Source of the DNA: an uncultured Erythrobacter sp.
Lineage (GTDB): Bacteria > Pseudomonadota > Alphaproteobacteria > Sphingomonadales > Sphingomonadaceae
Direction: 5' to 3'
Assembly: GCF_947492365.1 (NCBI RefSeq)
Contig: NZ_CANLMB010000001.1
Coordinates: 620,001 to 684,000, forward strand
DNA: 64,000 nt
Positions 9,509 to 18,859 of this stretch are shown here, piece after piece. Positions within the stretch are counted from its first letter, which is position 1, and the number at the start of each line of letters is the position of its first letter. The notes under the pieces are model-generated. The model searched no databases and was not told the origin of the DNA. It worked only from the letters and a program-made list of their open reading frames with translations. The position numbers were made by a program, and so were the translations under genes.

Positions 9509-10731
9509 GAACGATAATCCGCGTTGATCGAGATATAGCCGTGGGTGAGGTCGCAGGTCCAAACCGTCGCCCGGCCTTCGCCCATGCCGAGTTCGACGGC
9601 CAGGTCGATCTCCTGCCCCTTGAGGTGTTCGGCAACAGGCGCTTCGTCATAGTCATCGACCGGTAGGCCGTCGCGCGCGGACCAGACGCCTCCGAAAGCG
9701 ATGGAGAGCTTGTCGCGGTCCGCCGGTTCGCCTGCCTTGCCCACGGCCATGACGACGCGGCCCCAATTGGCGTCTTCGCCCGCAATCGCGGTCTTCACCA
9801 AAGGCGAGTTCGCAATGGTCAGGCCGACGCGGCGCGCGCTGTCATCGCTCACTGCGCCTGAGACGCGAATTGTGATAAACTTGCTTGCCCCTTCGCCGTC
9901 GCGGACCACCGACTGAGCCAGCTGGCGGCACATATCGGAGAGCGCAGCGGCGAATGCGTCGGCTCCCGGCGAGTCCCATCCTTCGATCCGCGCATGTCCA
10001 GCCTTGCCGGTCGCGAAGGCGAGAACGGTGTCGCTGGTCGAGGTGTCGCCATCGACGGTGATGCAGCTGAAACTTTGCGAATTGGCGCTGGCGAGCAGGT
10101 CTTGCAGGAAGGCCGGAGCCACATCTGCATCGGTGAAGATATAGCCCAGCATCGTCGCCATATCGGGCGCGATCATGCCGCTACCCTTGATGATCCCGCA
10201 CAACTCAACCCGCGTGTCACCCACCATCGCCGAGGTGTGCGCACCCTTGGCGAAAGTGTCGGTGGTGGCGATTGCCTCGGCGGCGTCCTGCCAGCTGCAA
10301 TGTTCGGCGGTGAGCGCCGCCGCCACGCCTTCGCGCGCTTTGTCCTTGGGCAAGGGCACCCCGATCACGCCGGTGGAGGAAACCAGAACTTCGCGCGGGC
10401 TGCAGCCGATATGCTGCGACACCTGATCCATGATCTGTTCGACCGCTTCGCGCCCGCGATAGCCGGTGAAAGCGTTGGAATTGCCCGCATTGACGATCAG
10501 CGCGCGCGCCGTGCCTGATTTCACTTGCTCGCGGCCCAGCTCAACCTCGCTGGAGGCGCAGGCGCTTTGGGTAAAGACGCCCGCAAGCGCGGTGCCTTCG
10601 TCGAGTTCGACATAGGTCAGATCGGCGCGGTCCCAGTCTTTATACCGCGCCCGCGACACGCGCTGATGCACGCCGGAAATCTGAGGCATATCGGGAAAGG
10701 GCAGGGCCAGCGGGGAGGTTTCGAGTTCCAT
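9505..10731 (-). CDS. argJ: Bifunctional ornithine acetyltransferase / N-acetylglutamate synthase
   Basis: This 408-residue protein has the ArgJ hallmarks: the autocleavage region KGSGMIAPDMATMLGYIFTDA, where the Thr begins the beta chain after the Ala-Thr-Met site, plus GNSNAFTG and the C-terminal YISINADYRS end. It transfers acetyl from N-acetylornithine to glutamate in the cyclic arginine pathway and can also use acetyl-CoA. The ATG at 10731 (MELETSPLALPFPD) is chosen. The longer frame to 10938 adds an arginine-rich stretch not expected for ArgJ. The next gene on the strand, an IMPase-family phosphatase, overlaps its stop. Confidence 0.95.
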   Translation of the reverse strand: MELETSPLALPFPDMPQISGVHQRVSRARYKDWDRADLTYVELDEGTALAGVFTQSACASSEVELGREQVKSGTARALIVNAGNSNAFTGYRGREAVEQIMDQVSQHIGCSPREVLVSSTGVIGVPLPKDKAREGVAAALTAEHCSWQDAAEAIATTDTFAKGAHTSAMVGDTRVELCGIIKGSGMIAPDMATMLGYIFTDADVAPAFLQDLLASANSQSFSCITVDGDTSTSDTVLAFATGKAGHARIEGWDSPGADAFAAALSDMCRQLAQSVVRDGEGASKFITIRVSGAVSDDSARRVGLTIANSPLVKTAIAGEDANWGRVVMAVGKAGEPADRDKLSIAFGGVWSARDGLPVDDYDEAPVAEHLKGQEIDLAVELGMGEGRATVWTCDLTHGYISINADYRS

Positions 10732-10851
10732 GGTGAGAGCCGCCTTAGGATTGCGCCAGCGCCTAGTAAACGCTGCTTTGCTAGCCAGCCTTGCAAAAAG
10801 CGGCCTGCGCGGTGGACGAAGCCGCGCAATTGCACTATCTAGCTGCGCATC

Positions 10852-11130
10852 ATGATGCCGCGTCATCTTCTTGCCCTGTTTGCGCTCTTTAGCGGACTCG
10901 CTGCGCTCCACGCGCCAGCGCAGGCCTGCGCGGTGCAATCGGTGGTGCAGGATGCGCGTTCCAGCACCTCTTCGGGTGAGGCATCGGCAAGGGCGGCAAG
11001 CGCCTGTTCAGAACATGCCCACGAGCGATCGAAGAAATGCACTTCGCGTGAGCGCCGGCGGACATGGTCGTGGCTGCCCAGCTGGCTGCGTCCTGGCGTA
11101 ATTGTCGGAAGCGACCGCGCGCTCGAATAG
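10852..11130 (+). CDS. Small putative secreted protein, unknown function
   Basis: A 92-residue frame begins with two consecutive ATGs. Its first 25 residues look like a signal peptide, with arginine then LLALFALFSGLAALHAPAQA and a possible AQA-C cleavage site. The rest is rich in Ser, Arg, His and Cys with no recognised domain. It lies in the 540-base gap between divergent argJ and secA, and similar small leader-bearing frames precede secA in sphingomonads as far as I recall. No clear ribosome site is visible, and the opposite strand also has an open frame, so the gene is only moderately supported. Confidence 0.42.
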   Translation: MMPRHLLALFALFSGLAALHAPAQACAVQSVVQDARSSTSSGEASARAASACSEHAHERSKKCTSRERRRTWSWLPSWLRPGVIVGSDRALE

Positions 11131-11271
11131 GGCGCCAACCTATCGCATTTTTCCGTTTCAACGCGTGAGCGATCAGCCGCGCGGCACCCCCTACACATAT
11201 CCGTGATTTTTTCAGGCCCCGCGCGCATGCGCCGCCTCGATTTCAACGCATTTTCAAGGCCCTAACGTCCT

Positions 11272-14034
11272 ATGTTCAACAAGCTCGTCAAATCCGTCTT
11301 TGGTTCCTCCAACGACCGCTACGTCAAATCGCTCGGCAAAGTCGTCGACAAGATCAACGCGCTTGAGCCGATGATCCAGCAGCTGAGCGACGAAGCTCTG
11401 CAAGCGCAAACGAGCAAATTTCGCGAGCAGCTCGACAATGGATCGACGCAGGAAGACATTCTGCCAGAGGCCTTTGCCACCGTGCGCGAGGCTTCGATGC
11501 GGGTGCTGGGCATGCGCCACTTTGACGTGCAGCTGATCGGCGGGATCGTGCTCCAGCGTGGCGAGATTGCCGAAATGCGCACGGGTGAAGGCAAGACCCT
11601 GATGGCGACGCTCGCCGTCTATCTCAACGCGATTGAGGGCAAGGGCGTCCACGTTGTGACGGTCAACGATTACCTCGCCCGCCGCGACGCCGAATGGATG
11701 GGCCAGCTCTACACATGGCTGGGCCTGAGCGTCGGGGTGATCGTGCCGAACATGGACGAATTCTCGAAGCGCGACGCCTACAATGCCGACATCACCTACG
11801 GCACGAATAACGAGTTTGGCTTCGACTATCTGCGCGACAATATGAAGCACGACCGCCGCCAGATGGCGCAGCGTCCCTTCAACTTCGCGATTGTTGATGA
11901 GGTCGACTCGATCCTGATCGACGAAGCGCGAACCCCGCTGATCATCTCCGGCCCGACAGAGGACAAGTCCGACCTCTATGTGAAGCTGGATGAAGTCGCC
12001 AAGGAAGTGCCCGAGGAATGGTACGAGAAGGACGAGAAGACCAAGAACATCCAGTTCAACGAAGAGGGGCTGGATGCGATCGAGAGGATGCTCGAAGACA
12101 AGGGCCTGCTGGAAACCGACAACCTCTATGATGTCGAGAACACGCAGGTCGTCCACCACCTCGACCAGGCGATGAAGGCGGTTCACATGTTCCACCGCGA
12201 CGATCATTATATCGTCAAGGATAACAAGGTCGTGATCATCGACGAGTTCACCGGCCGGATGATGGACGGGCGGCGCTGGTCAAACGGTCTGCATCAGGCG
12301 GTTGAGGCCAAGGAAGGCGCCAAGATTGAGCCGGAAAACCAGACCATGGCCTCGATCACGTTCCAGAACTATTTCCGCATGTATCCCAAACTGTCGGGCA
12401 TGACCGGCACGGCGGCGACCGAAGCGGCGGAGTTTTGGGACATCTACAAGGTCAATGTTGTCGAGATCCCGACCAACGTTCCGGTCCAGCGGATCGACGA
12501 GGAAGACGAGTTCTACAAGAACACGATCGACAAGTTTCAGGCGATTGCGAAGTCGATCGCGGAAAAGCAGGCCATCGGTCAGCCGATCCTGGTCGGCACC
12601 GTCTCTATCGAAAAGTCCGAGCTGCTCAGCCAGTTCCTCGACAAGGAGGGCGTGAAGCACGAAGTCCTCAACGCCCGCCAGCATGAGCGCGAGGCGCACA
12701 TTGTCGCGCAGGCGGGCCGTCTTGGTGCGGTCACGATCGCCACCAACATGGCGGGCCGCGGGACCGATATTCAGCTGGGCGGTAACGTCGAATTCCGGAT
12801 CGAGGATGAACTCTCCGAAATGGAAGACGGCCTCGTCAAGGACGCCGAGATCACCCGAATCAGGGAAGAAGTCGCCGCCGAACGCGCGAAAGTGCTCGAA
12901 GCGGGCGGTCTGTTCGTCCTCGGCACAGAGCGCCATGAAAGCCGCCGGATCGACAACCAGCTGCGCGGCCGCTCGGGCCGTCAGGGCGATCCGGGCCTTT
13001 CGCGCTTCTACCTGTGTCTCGAAGACGATTTGCTGCGCATTTTCGGCCCCGACACGCTCTTTGCCAAGATGATGAACTCCAACCTCGAAGACGGCGAGGC
13101 CATCGGGTCCAAATGGCTCTCCAAAGCCATCGAAACCGCGCAGAAAAAGGTCGAGGCTCGCAATTACGACACGCGCAAACAGGTCGTCCAATACGACGAT
13201 GTGATGAACGACCAGCGCAAGGTGATCTACGAACAGCGCTCCGAAATTATGGACAGTGAAACGGTCGACGATGTCGTGGTGGATATGCGCCACGACACGA
13301 TCCAGTCGGTCATCGCCGCCAGCTGCCCTCCCGGTTCGTATCCCGAACAATGGGATATCGAGGGGCTGAAGGAGAAGCTGCAAGACGTCTTTGCCATCAC
13401 CCCTCCCATCGACGACTGGATGGAAGAGGACGAGGTCCATCAGGAAATCTTCGAAGAGCGCATTCGCGCCCAGACCGACGCAATGATGGAAGCCAAGGTG
13501 GCCAAATACGACCTCGCGCTTTGGCACGGTGCTGAAAAAAAGGAATTGCTCAAACTGCTCGACTTCCACTGGAAGGAGCACCTCGCCACGTTGGATGCCT
13601 TGCGCCAGGTTATCTGGATGCGCGGGATCGCGCAGAAGCAGCCGATCAACGAGTACAAGCAGGAGGCATTCGGCCTGTTCGAGACGATGCTCGCAACACT
13701 GCGTGAAGATGTCACCAAGGTCTTGTTCATTGGAGAGTTGCAGGAAGTTCACCCCGCACCCGAAGCCTTGCCCGACCTGCCAGACTTCCTCACCGGCCAT
13801 ATCGACCCGCTCACCGGGCTCGACAATTCGGCCGATGGCGACGGATCGGCGGAGCGGCCCGAACTGTTCGGATCGCTTGCAGGCAGCCCGCGCGCGGCCT
13901 TCGGTCCGGGCGGGGCCAATCCTGAGAACCCCTATGCGGGTATGTCTGTGAGCCGGAACGCGCCGTGCCCATGCGGTTCGGGCAACAAATACAAGCATTG
14001 CCACGGAGCCGCAGGCGCGCGCACCACTGCTTGA
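11272..14034 (+). CDS. secA: Preprotein translocase ATPase SecA
   Basis: This 920-residue protein is full-length. Walker A is [10 protein letters not shown] (TGEGKT at residues 104-109). Walker B/DEAD is [21 protein letters not shown], and the helicase-like C-lobe motif is [14 protein letters not shown]. The C terminus carries the zinc-binding [14 protein letters not shown] motif that contacts SecB and phospholipid. It drives unfolded preproteins through SecYEG. It is transcribed alone, divergently from argJ, with about 140 bases of upstream sequence after the small ORF. A long open frame on the opposite strand is a high-GC shadow. Confidence 0.98.
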   Translation: MFNKLVKSVFGSSNDRYVKSLGKVVDKINALEPMIQQLSDEALQAQTSKFREQLDNGSTQEDILPEAFATVREASMRVLGMRHFDVQLIGGIVLQRGEIAEMRTGEGKTLMATLAVYLNAIEGKGVHVVTVNDYLARRDAEWMGQLYTWLGLSVGVIVPNMDEFSKRDAYNADITYGTNNEFGFDYLRDNMKHDRRQMAQRPFNFAIVDEVDSILIDEARTPLIISGPTEDKSDLYVKLDEVAKEVPEEWYEKDEKTKNIQFNEEGLDAIERMLEDKGLLETDNLYDVENTQVVHHLDQAMKAVHMFHRDDHYIVKDNKVVIIDEFTGRMMDGRRWSNGLHQAVEAKEGAKIEPENQTMASITFQNYFRMYPKLSGMTGTAATEAAEFWDIYKVNVVEIPTNVPVQRIDEEDEFYKNTIDKFQAIAKSIAEKQAIGQPILVGTVSIEKSELLSQFLDKEGVKHEVLNARQHEREAHIVAQAGRLGAVTIATNMAGRGTDIQLGGNVEFRIEDELSEMEDGLVKDAEITRIREEVAAERAKVLEAGGLFVLGTERHESRRIDNQLRGRSGRQGDPGLSRFYLCLEDDLLRIFGPDTLFAKMMNSNLEDGEAIGSKWLSKAIETAQKKVEARNYDTRKQVVQYDDVMNDQRKVIYEQRSEIMDSETVDDVVVDMRHDTIQSVIAASCPPGSYPEQWDIEGLKEKLQDVFAITPPIDDWMEEDEVHQEIFEERIRAQTDAMMEAKVAKYDLALWHGAEKKELLKLLDFHWKEHLATLDALRQVIWMRGIAQKQPINEYKQEAFGLFETMLATLREDVTKVLFIGELQEVHPAPEALPDLPDFLTGHIDPLTGLDNSADGDGSAERPELFGSLAGSPRAAFGPGGANPENPYAGMSVSRNAPCPCGSGNKYKHCHGAAGARTTA

Positions 14035-14076
14035 ATGTCGGCCTGATATCGCTCGTAAGGTGAGGAGTTACGCGCA

Positions 14077-14826
14077 ATGCCGTTGATCGTGCTCCTTGCC
14101 GCCGGGTTCTTCATCACCGCGCTGCTCTATGCCAGCGTCGGCTTTGGCGGGGGATCGACCTATGCCGCGCTGCTGGCGCTGTCGGGGCTCGATTACCGGG
14201 TGCTGCCGATGGTGGTGCTGGCCTGCAATATCGTGGTGGTGGCCGGATCAAGCCTGCGCTTCGCCCGCGCAGGGCTGACCCCGTGGAAGGGCGCGCTGCT
14301 GCTCACCGCGCTGGCTGCACCGGCGGCGTTTCTGGGCGGGTTGTTCCAGATCGACGAGCGCAGCTTCATGGCTCTCTTGGGCGGCTCTCTGGTGCTGACC
14401 GCCGCGACGATGCTGATCCCTGTCGGTGACCAGACGGAGGGTGAGGCTGGCTCACTCGCGCGCTATATGCCGCTTGTGGCTGTGCCGATGGGCTTTCTGG
14501 CCGGCGTGGTCGGGATCGGCGGAGGCATCTTCCTCGCCCCACTTCTACACCTCACCCGCTGGGCAGGCCCCCGCGCCATCGCAGCGACCACCAGCTTCTT
14601 CATCCTCGTAAACTCGCTCTTCGGCCTGGCCGGACAACTCGCCAAGAACGGCGCTGCGACTTTCACCGGCGCCATCTACGAAGCGCTCCCGCTGCTGATC
14701 GCAGTGGTGCTGGGCGGCCAGATCGGCAGCCTGCTGGCGGTGAAGTTCCTGCCCCTGCGCTGGATCAGATGGCTGACCGCAGTGCTGGTGCTGGTTGTGG
14801 GGGTGCGGTTGTTGGTGGGGGGCTAG
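14077..14826 (+). CDS. TSUP-family membrane permease (sulfite exporter TauE/SafE-like)
   Basis: This 249-residue polytopic protein has about eight hydrophobic segments and the duplicated family signature: LYASVGFGGGSTYAALLALSG near the N terminus and LAGVVGIGGGIFLAPLLHL in the second half. TSUP proteins move sulfite, sulfonates or other small anions across the inner membrane; the substrate here cannot be determined. It follows secA by 42 bases. Its last 62 bases overlap the end of a convergent gene of different base composition, so the C-terminal end may have been reshaped by an insertion or rearrangement. Confidence 0.85.
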   Translation: MPLIVLLAAGFFITALLYASVGFGGGSTYAALLALSGLDYRVLPMVVLACNIVVVAGSSLRFARAGLTPWKGALLLTALAAPAAFLGGLFQIDERSFMALLGGSLVLTAATMLIPVGDQTEGEAGSLARYMPLVAVPMGFLAGVVGIGGGIFLAPLLHLTRWAGPRAIAATTSFFILVNSLFGLAGQLAKNGAATFTGAIYEALPLLIAVVLGGQIGSLLAVKFLPLRWIRWLTAVLVLVVGVRLLVGG

Positions 14827-15442
14827 GCGAATCTACGCTTGGGTTCTCGAGATCGCTTTCACGAAAAAGGAACTCAGTCGCTGGACCGGCTAAAATACCA
14901 AGCGCAAATGCAAATAAGGCCAGAAGTAGTTTTGAGGTGATAGGGTAACGGTCCTCAAATGGGTCGGGTTTTGGCGCAGTCCACCCGGCTTTATGAAGTG
15001 CCACTCGATTTCTTAAGTCGGAAATAATCTTCGGCACCCGATTCACATCAACGCCTGACGGTCCTTCACTGCCCCGCCACATCATTTCATCAGCTCGATA
15101 GGTTGCATCGCCTAGCTTGAGTGGAATCTGCTCAATCGCGTAGTCGTGCAGCCGATACCAGATCTTGCGCCGCGTGCGGATCGCCTTTCCTAGCTCGTCA
15201 AGCAAAGAATCGATCTTCTCGACGGAGATTTTATCCAATGCTTCCAGAGACTTCTGGACGGCTACAGATCCACCTATATTTCCGCTGATTCCAAGTTTGG
15301 TTTGGATATCACGGCATTCAAGGAACCACTCGGTATATATGTCGCCGAGGTAGTGATCTACTCGCAAGCGTCCAATGCGTTCTTCGTCAGAGCGTATGCT
15401 CTTGTGATCACTAATCGTCGGAACGGATGTGTCTTTAGCCAT
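14765..15442 (-). CDS. Unknown protein with C-terminal membrane anchor and proline-rich tail
   Basis: This 225-residue protein has no recognised domain. Residues 1-170 are charged and mostly helical (EERIGRLRVDHYLGDIYTEWFLECRDIQTKLG, read in parts), followed by one transmembrane segment (KLLLALFAFALGILAGPATEFLF, about residues 172-195) and a tail rich in Pro, Ser and Thr. It would be tail-anchored with its bulk in the cytoplasm. An excellent ribosome site (AAGGAGG) lies four bases before the ATG. Its codon use is visibly more AT-rich than its neighbours, it sits 30 bases from the 3' end of tRNA-Asn, and it overlaps the convergent permease gene by 62 bases. These points suggest acquisition by transfer. 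Confidence 0.75.
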   Translation of the reverse strand: MAKDTSVPTISDHKSIRSDEERIGRLRVDHYLGDIYTEWFLECRDIQTKLGISGNIGGSVAVQKSLEALDKISVEKIDSLLDELGKAIRTRRKIWYRLHDYAIEQIPLKLGDATYRADEMMWRGSEGPSGVDVNRVPKIISDLRNRVALHKAGWTAPKPDPFEDRYPITSKLLLALFAFALGILAGPATEFLFRESDLENPSVDSPSPPPTTAPPQPAPALRSAI

Positions 15443-15471
15443 TCAACCCTCCTTGAGGGGAAGACGTAAAA

Positions 15472-15546
15472 TGGCTCCCCGAGTTGGATTCGAACCAACG
15501 ACCAAGTGATTAACAGTCACCTACTCTACCGCTGAGCTATCGGGGA
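15472..15546 (-). tRNA. tRNA-Asn (GTT anticodon)
   Basis: The minus strand folds as a standard 75-base tRNA including an encoded CCA. The acceptor arms TCCCCGA and TCGGGGA pair perfectly, the discriminator base is G as expected for Asn, the anticodon loop is CTGTTAA with GTT at 34-36, and the T loop is GGTTCGAATCC. The gene downstream of its 3' end is a composition outlier. A minus-strand promoter is visible about 40 bases upstream. Confidence 0.96.
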
Positions 15547-15584
15547 GCAGCTTCCCAAGCGGTATGGAGGGAAGCGAGAGCGCG

Positions 15585-15613
15585 CGTATATGAGTCGGCG
15601 GCGCGCTTTGCAA
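15585..15613 (-). promoter_or_regulatory. Predicted promoter of tRNA-Asn
   Basis: On the minus strand a TTGCAA box (15613-15608) and a TATACG box (15590-15585) are separated by exactly 17 bases, about 40 bases upstream of the tRNA 5' end. The tRNA-Pro gene in this window has the same arrangement (TTGCCA, 17 bases, TATACG, then GCGC), which supports the call. The transcription start is inferred. Confidence 0.5.
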
Positions 15614-15934
15614 GGGGGGTTTTGCACCTTTGTTTGTGCATGGGCGCGCGGGCGCGGTTTTGCCCTGCATTCGGGCGGCATTGCACTCTGCTGATGGCGA
15701 ATGTCGCTTGCACCAGCGCCCCCGCGAGCCAGCTTTTTCCTACACACCCGCGATCCGCTATGAACCTCTCTGCCTCAGCGCCAATTGCGCGGGCACAGAT
15801 GGAGATTCGCTAAGGTGACACTCAAAGCCGGAAATCTGGGCGTTTTGGCAATAAGCCCAAGCACTTGGGTGGGCGGACGAGTTTTTCAAAAACCCCACTT
15901 GCGCGGTCCATGTCAGCCGTCAATTGCGCGGCGT
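15614..15934. other. Intergenic stretch without a convincing gene
   Basis: About 320 bases lie between the tRNA-Asn promoter and the 3' end of the NAD kinase gene. Short open frames on the plus strand (for example 15622-15813) have no ribosome site, start with Cys- and Arg-rich sequence and resemble no protein I know. A long plus-strand frame from 15785 runs through antisense NAD kinase and is a shadow. No repeat, hairpin or tRNA is seen here. Confidence 0.5.
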
Positions 15935-16774
15935 TCAATCGACCGCAAACTGCTCCGATACGATCCGTTCGGCCAGCGACTGGCCGGGATCGAACAGCAG
16001 CTCCAGCTCCGATTCAGGCGCGATGCGGACCGTGACCTCGGCGATGTCGCGCACCTCCTTCTGGTCAGCCACCGCCGAGACCGAGCGCTTGGCCGGTTCG
16101 AGCACGCGGAACTTGATCGGCATCTGGTCGGGCAGGATCGCACCGCGCCACCGGCGAGGGCGGAACGGGCTGATCGGGGTGAGCGCGAGCATCTGGCTAT
16201 CGAGCGGCAGGATCGGGCCATTGGCGGAGAAGTTGTAGGCGGTCGATCCCGCAGGCGTCGCCACCAGCACGCCGTCGCCGACCAGCTCCTTGATCCGCAC
16301 GCGGCTGCCCACGGTGACTTCGATCTTGGCGGTCTGGCGCGTCTCACGCAGCAGCGACAGCTCGTTGATCGCGCGCAGCTGGTGCGTCTCGCCGTCCTGC
16401 GTGACGGCCTCGATCAGCAAGGGAGCAATCCGCTTGCCATGCGAACGCTCAAGCCGCGCGAGCACATTGGCGCGCTTGTCGAACCGGTTCATCAGAAAGC
16501 CGACCGTGCCGAGGTTCATCCCATAAGCGGGGATAACCCGTTCGGTGTCGAGCATGGCATGCAGGGTCTGAAGCATGAAGCCGTCGCCGCCCAGCACTAC
16601 GGCGGCTTCGGCCTCTTCGAGCGGGGCCCAGTCGCGCTGTGCCCACAGCATCGAAAACGCCTCTTGCGCGCGCGGGGTTTCCGAGGCGAGCAGCGCCACC
16701 TTGGTAAAGCCGTCAGCCGTCTTGCTGCTCTTGTGGTTGCTGTCGCTCGTCTCGGTCACAATTGCGGTCCCCAT
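15935..16774 (-). CDS. nadK: NAD kinase
   Basis: This 279-residue ATP-NAD kinase has the GGDG motif at residues 62-65 (VVLGGDGFMLQTLHAM), the MNLGTVGFLMN motif after it, and the NELSL and PAGSTAYNFSANGPI substrate-binding segments in the C-terminal half. It phosphorylates NAD to NADP, the sole route to NADP in most bacteria, and is cytoplasmic. The first 20 residues are polar and variable, so a later start is possible, but none with a better ribosome site stands out. It is divergent from the EAL gene. Confidence 0.94.
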   Translation of the reverse strand: MGTAIVTETSDSNHKSSKTADGFTKVALLASETPRAQEAFSMLWAQRDWAPLEEAEAAVVLGGDGFMLQTLHAMLDTERVIPAYGMNLGTVGFLMNRFDKRANVLARLERSHGKRIAPLLIEAVTQDGETHQLRAINELSLLRETRQTAKIEVTVGSRVRIKELVGDGVLVATPAGSTAYNFSANGPILPLDSQMLALTPISPFRPRRWRGAILPDQMPIKFRVLEPAKRSVSAVADQKEVRDIAEVTVRIAPESELELLFDPGQSLAERIVSEQFAVD

Positions 16775-16982
16775 TCACACCCTCTGCGCGTCTTCGGCTC
16801 TGCTGCGGGCAAGAACACGGTTTGTGCCCTGACGCACAAATGTCTACACTCGCCTTCAAAGATGGCAGCGCGCCCCCCAAGACGCCAAAGCACTAGTCTA
16901 GTTACTTATCCTGATGTTCCAATTTCGGGCGGATTGCAATTGGGGAGCGCATTACGCGCAATGATCGCTATGAGGCGGGTCG

Positions 16983-17849
16983 ATGAGTAAGGGGCACACT
17001 TCTGTTGGCAAGACGCTGCCCGGAAAGCGTTCGGCGTCATTGCGCGGTCCGGTGCGCGGGAGCTTTCCCGGTGTGAAGGCTGCTGCGCTGGAAAGCGATC
17101 TGCTGCGCGCGCTCGACCGGCGTGAGATCGAGGTGCTGTTCCAGCCGCAATTCTCGTGCCGCACTGGCGCGGTTGTGGGGGCAGAGGCGCTGGCGCGCTG
17201 GCAGCATCCCTCGCTGGGAGAGATCGGCGCGCGCGATCTGTTTGCGGTTGCTGAGCGGGCTGCGCTGGTTGCTCCGCTGTCGCGCCATGTGATTGCGCGC
17301 GCGCTGGAGGATGCGGCAGGCTGGCCGGACGAGCTGACGCTATCGCTCAACATCACGCCAGAGGAGCTGGGCGATCCGCGCTTCGCCCACGATTTCGCCG
17401 AGCTAATCGGCAAGAGCACCATCGAGCCGACGCGGCTGATGCTGGAGATCACCGAAGACCTGCTGGTGCGCAATATCGAGCAAGCATCGGCGGCGCTCAA
17501 GGCATTGCGCGGGCTGGGCTTCCGCACCGCGCTCGACGACTTCGGCGCAGGCTTCTGCAACTTCCGCTATCTGCGCGAATTGCCTCTCGATGCGATCAAG
17601 CTCGACAAGATCATGATCGACGGAGTCCCTGCCGATGCCAAGGCGCTGGCGGTGCTGCGCGCGATCATGGAGCTGGCCAAGGCGCTCGAGCTCGACATCT
17701 ATGCCGAGGGGATCGAGACCGACCTCCAACGCGCGGCGATCATCTCCGAAGGGTGCGATTACTGGCAGGGCTTCCTGCGCGCGCAGCCGATGAAGAGCGA
17801 CGATGTGATCGCCCTGTCGCAGACCGCACGCGGGGCAGGGCACGGCTAG
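16983..17849 (+). CDS. Stand-alone EAL-domain cyclic-di-GMP phosphodiesterase
   Basis: This 288-residue protein is almost entirely one EAL domain, with no GGDEF, PAS or membrane segment. The catalytic set appears complete: Glu68 in AEALARW (the usual EAL), Asn in LSLNITPEE, Glu in LMLEITED, DDFGAGF, IKLDKIMIDG, AEGIET and the YWQGF motif near the C terminus. It should hydrolyse c-di-GMP to pGpG in the cytoplasm and so affect motility or biofilm choices. The first 30 residues are basic and lack a domain. The gene starts divergently from nadK about 200 bases away and stands alone. Confidence 0.88.
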   Translation: MSKGHTSVGKTLPGKRSASLRGPVRGSFPGVKAAALESDLLRALDRREIEVLFQPQFSCRTGAVVGAEALARWQHPSLGEIGARDLFAVAERAALVAPLSRHVIARALEDAAGWPDELTLSLNITPEELGDPRFAHDFAELIGKSTIEPTRLMLEITEDLLVRNIEQASAALKALRGLGFRTALDDFGAGFCNFRYLRELPLDAIKLDKIMIDGVPADAKALAVLRAIMELAKALELDIYAEGIETDLQRAAIISEGCDYWQGFLRAQPMKSDDVIALSQTARGAGHG

Positions 17850-17869
17850 GTTCAGGGATTGGCGCGAGG

Positions 17870-18787
17870 CTACTCGGCCGGCACTCCGACAATCGCGATC
17901 CGCTTCCCATCCGGGCTGACAGCGATGCGGTTGGCCGAAGCGAGGCCGAAATCGGCGAGGTCGGTGAGGTTCTCCCAGCCGTCCATCCCTTCGCGCCAAC
18001 GATAGAGCTGCGTCCCCTGGATCTGGAGGATCGAGCCATCGGGTGCCCAGGCGTAGTTGGCGTTGGGTCCGGTGAGGGGGGTAAGCGGACGGATCGCGCG
18101 GGTCTCGGGATCGAACTCCTTGATCCAGACTTGCTCATTGGTCTGGCGGTGGACGAAGCTGAAGCGATTGGTGCCGGGGATCAGGTGCGGGGTTGATGGC
18201 ACCGCATTGCCGGTGATGAAGTGGTAGGCCGGCTCATCGGCGCTAGTGAGCGCGACGTTGAAGCCGTAGCGCGACCAGTAGAGGATATCGCCGCTTTCCC
18301 AATTGCGCGCGAAGTATCCGACCGGCTCGGGTACACCCGCAGCCTCCAGCGCCCAGCGCGGTTGGTCCGGCGCATCGCGGTCGAACTGCCAGATCGAATT
18401 GCTGCGCTCAAACACCATCGCGACCATCGTGCCGTCGGGCGAGGGCGTGGGTGAGAACTCAGATTCGGGGGTGAAGGTGACTTGCGTGTGCGTGCCGTTT
18501 GCGATGTCATATTCCCAGATGTCGGTCTGCGTGCCGTCATCGCGCGAATAGAGGAAGGTCGCGCTGTCGGGTGTGAAATAGGGCTGGTTGTCATAGCCTG
18601 CGCGGCCCGTGACATTGGTGCCGCCGGACAGTGCGGCGTCCCTCTGCTCGGCATCGTAATCGAACAGGAAGATCTCAGTTTCGGGGAATGCCGGTGGAGG
18701 AGCCTCGTCCTCTTGATCCTGCGCGCTTCCCGGAGCGGCGAGCGCGAGTGCTGCACTAAGCGCAAGGATCGGTCGGAATGTCGGCAT
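17870..18787 (-). CDS. Secreted beta-propeller (TolB/WD40-like, PD40 repeats) protein
   Basis: This 305-residue protein has a signal peptide (MPTFRPILALSAALALAAPGSA then QDQED). It then has repeated PD40-type blades such as YDNQPYFTPDSATFLYSR, SEFSPTPSPDGTMVAMVF and ANRIAVSPDGKRIAIVG, each with the S/T-P-D-G turn. It is expected in the periplasm as a binding or sensing propeller. The repeats resemble TolB and the N-terminal propeller of dipeptidyl-peptidase-like proteins, but the enzyme part is absent, so no reaction can be assigned. It ends 20 bases from the convergent EAL gene and has a short 5' gap to the phosphatase gene upstream. Confidence 0.8.
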   Translation of the reverse strand: MPTFRPILALSAALALAAPGSAQDQEDEAPPPAFPETEIFLFDYDAEQRDAALSGGTNVTGRAGYDNQPYFTPDSATFLYSRDDGTQTDIWEYDIANGTHTQVTFTPESEFSPTPSPDGTMVAMVFERSNSIWQFDRDAPDQPRWALEAAGVPEPVGYFARNWESGDILYWSRYGFNVALTSADEPAYHFITGNAVPSTPHLIPGTNRFSFVHRQTNEQVWIKEFDPETRAIRPLTPLTGPNANYAWAPDGSILQIQGTQLYRWREGMDGWENLTDLADFGLASANRIAVSPDGKRIAIVGVPAE

Positions 18788-18859
18788 CAGTCTCTCCCTA
18801 GAAGGTATGGGAGATATCTGTTGCCAAGCGCAGGCGACGTCAAGCTGCGTAAAGCCTCG

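Noticed and set aside
12280..14004. 574-residue open frame antisense to secA
   Set aside because: It mirrors the secA codons, has no ribosome site, and the protein is rich in Val, Asp, Leu and Arg in the pattern of a reverse-strand shadow.
15622..15813. 63-residue plus-strand frame after tRNA-Asn
   Set aside because: No ribosome site, Cys/Arg-rich translation, and overlapping alternative frames of similar length.
15785..16990. 401-residue frame on the plus strand across nadK
   Set aside because: The minus-strand NAD kinase has intact family motifs, and the plus-strand translation is Arg/Gln-rich with no domain.
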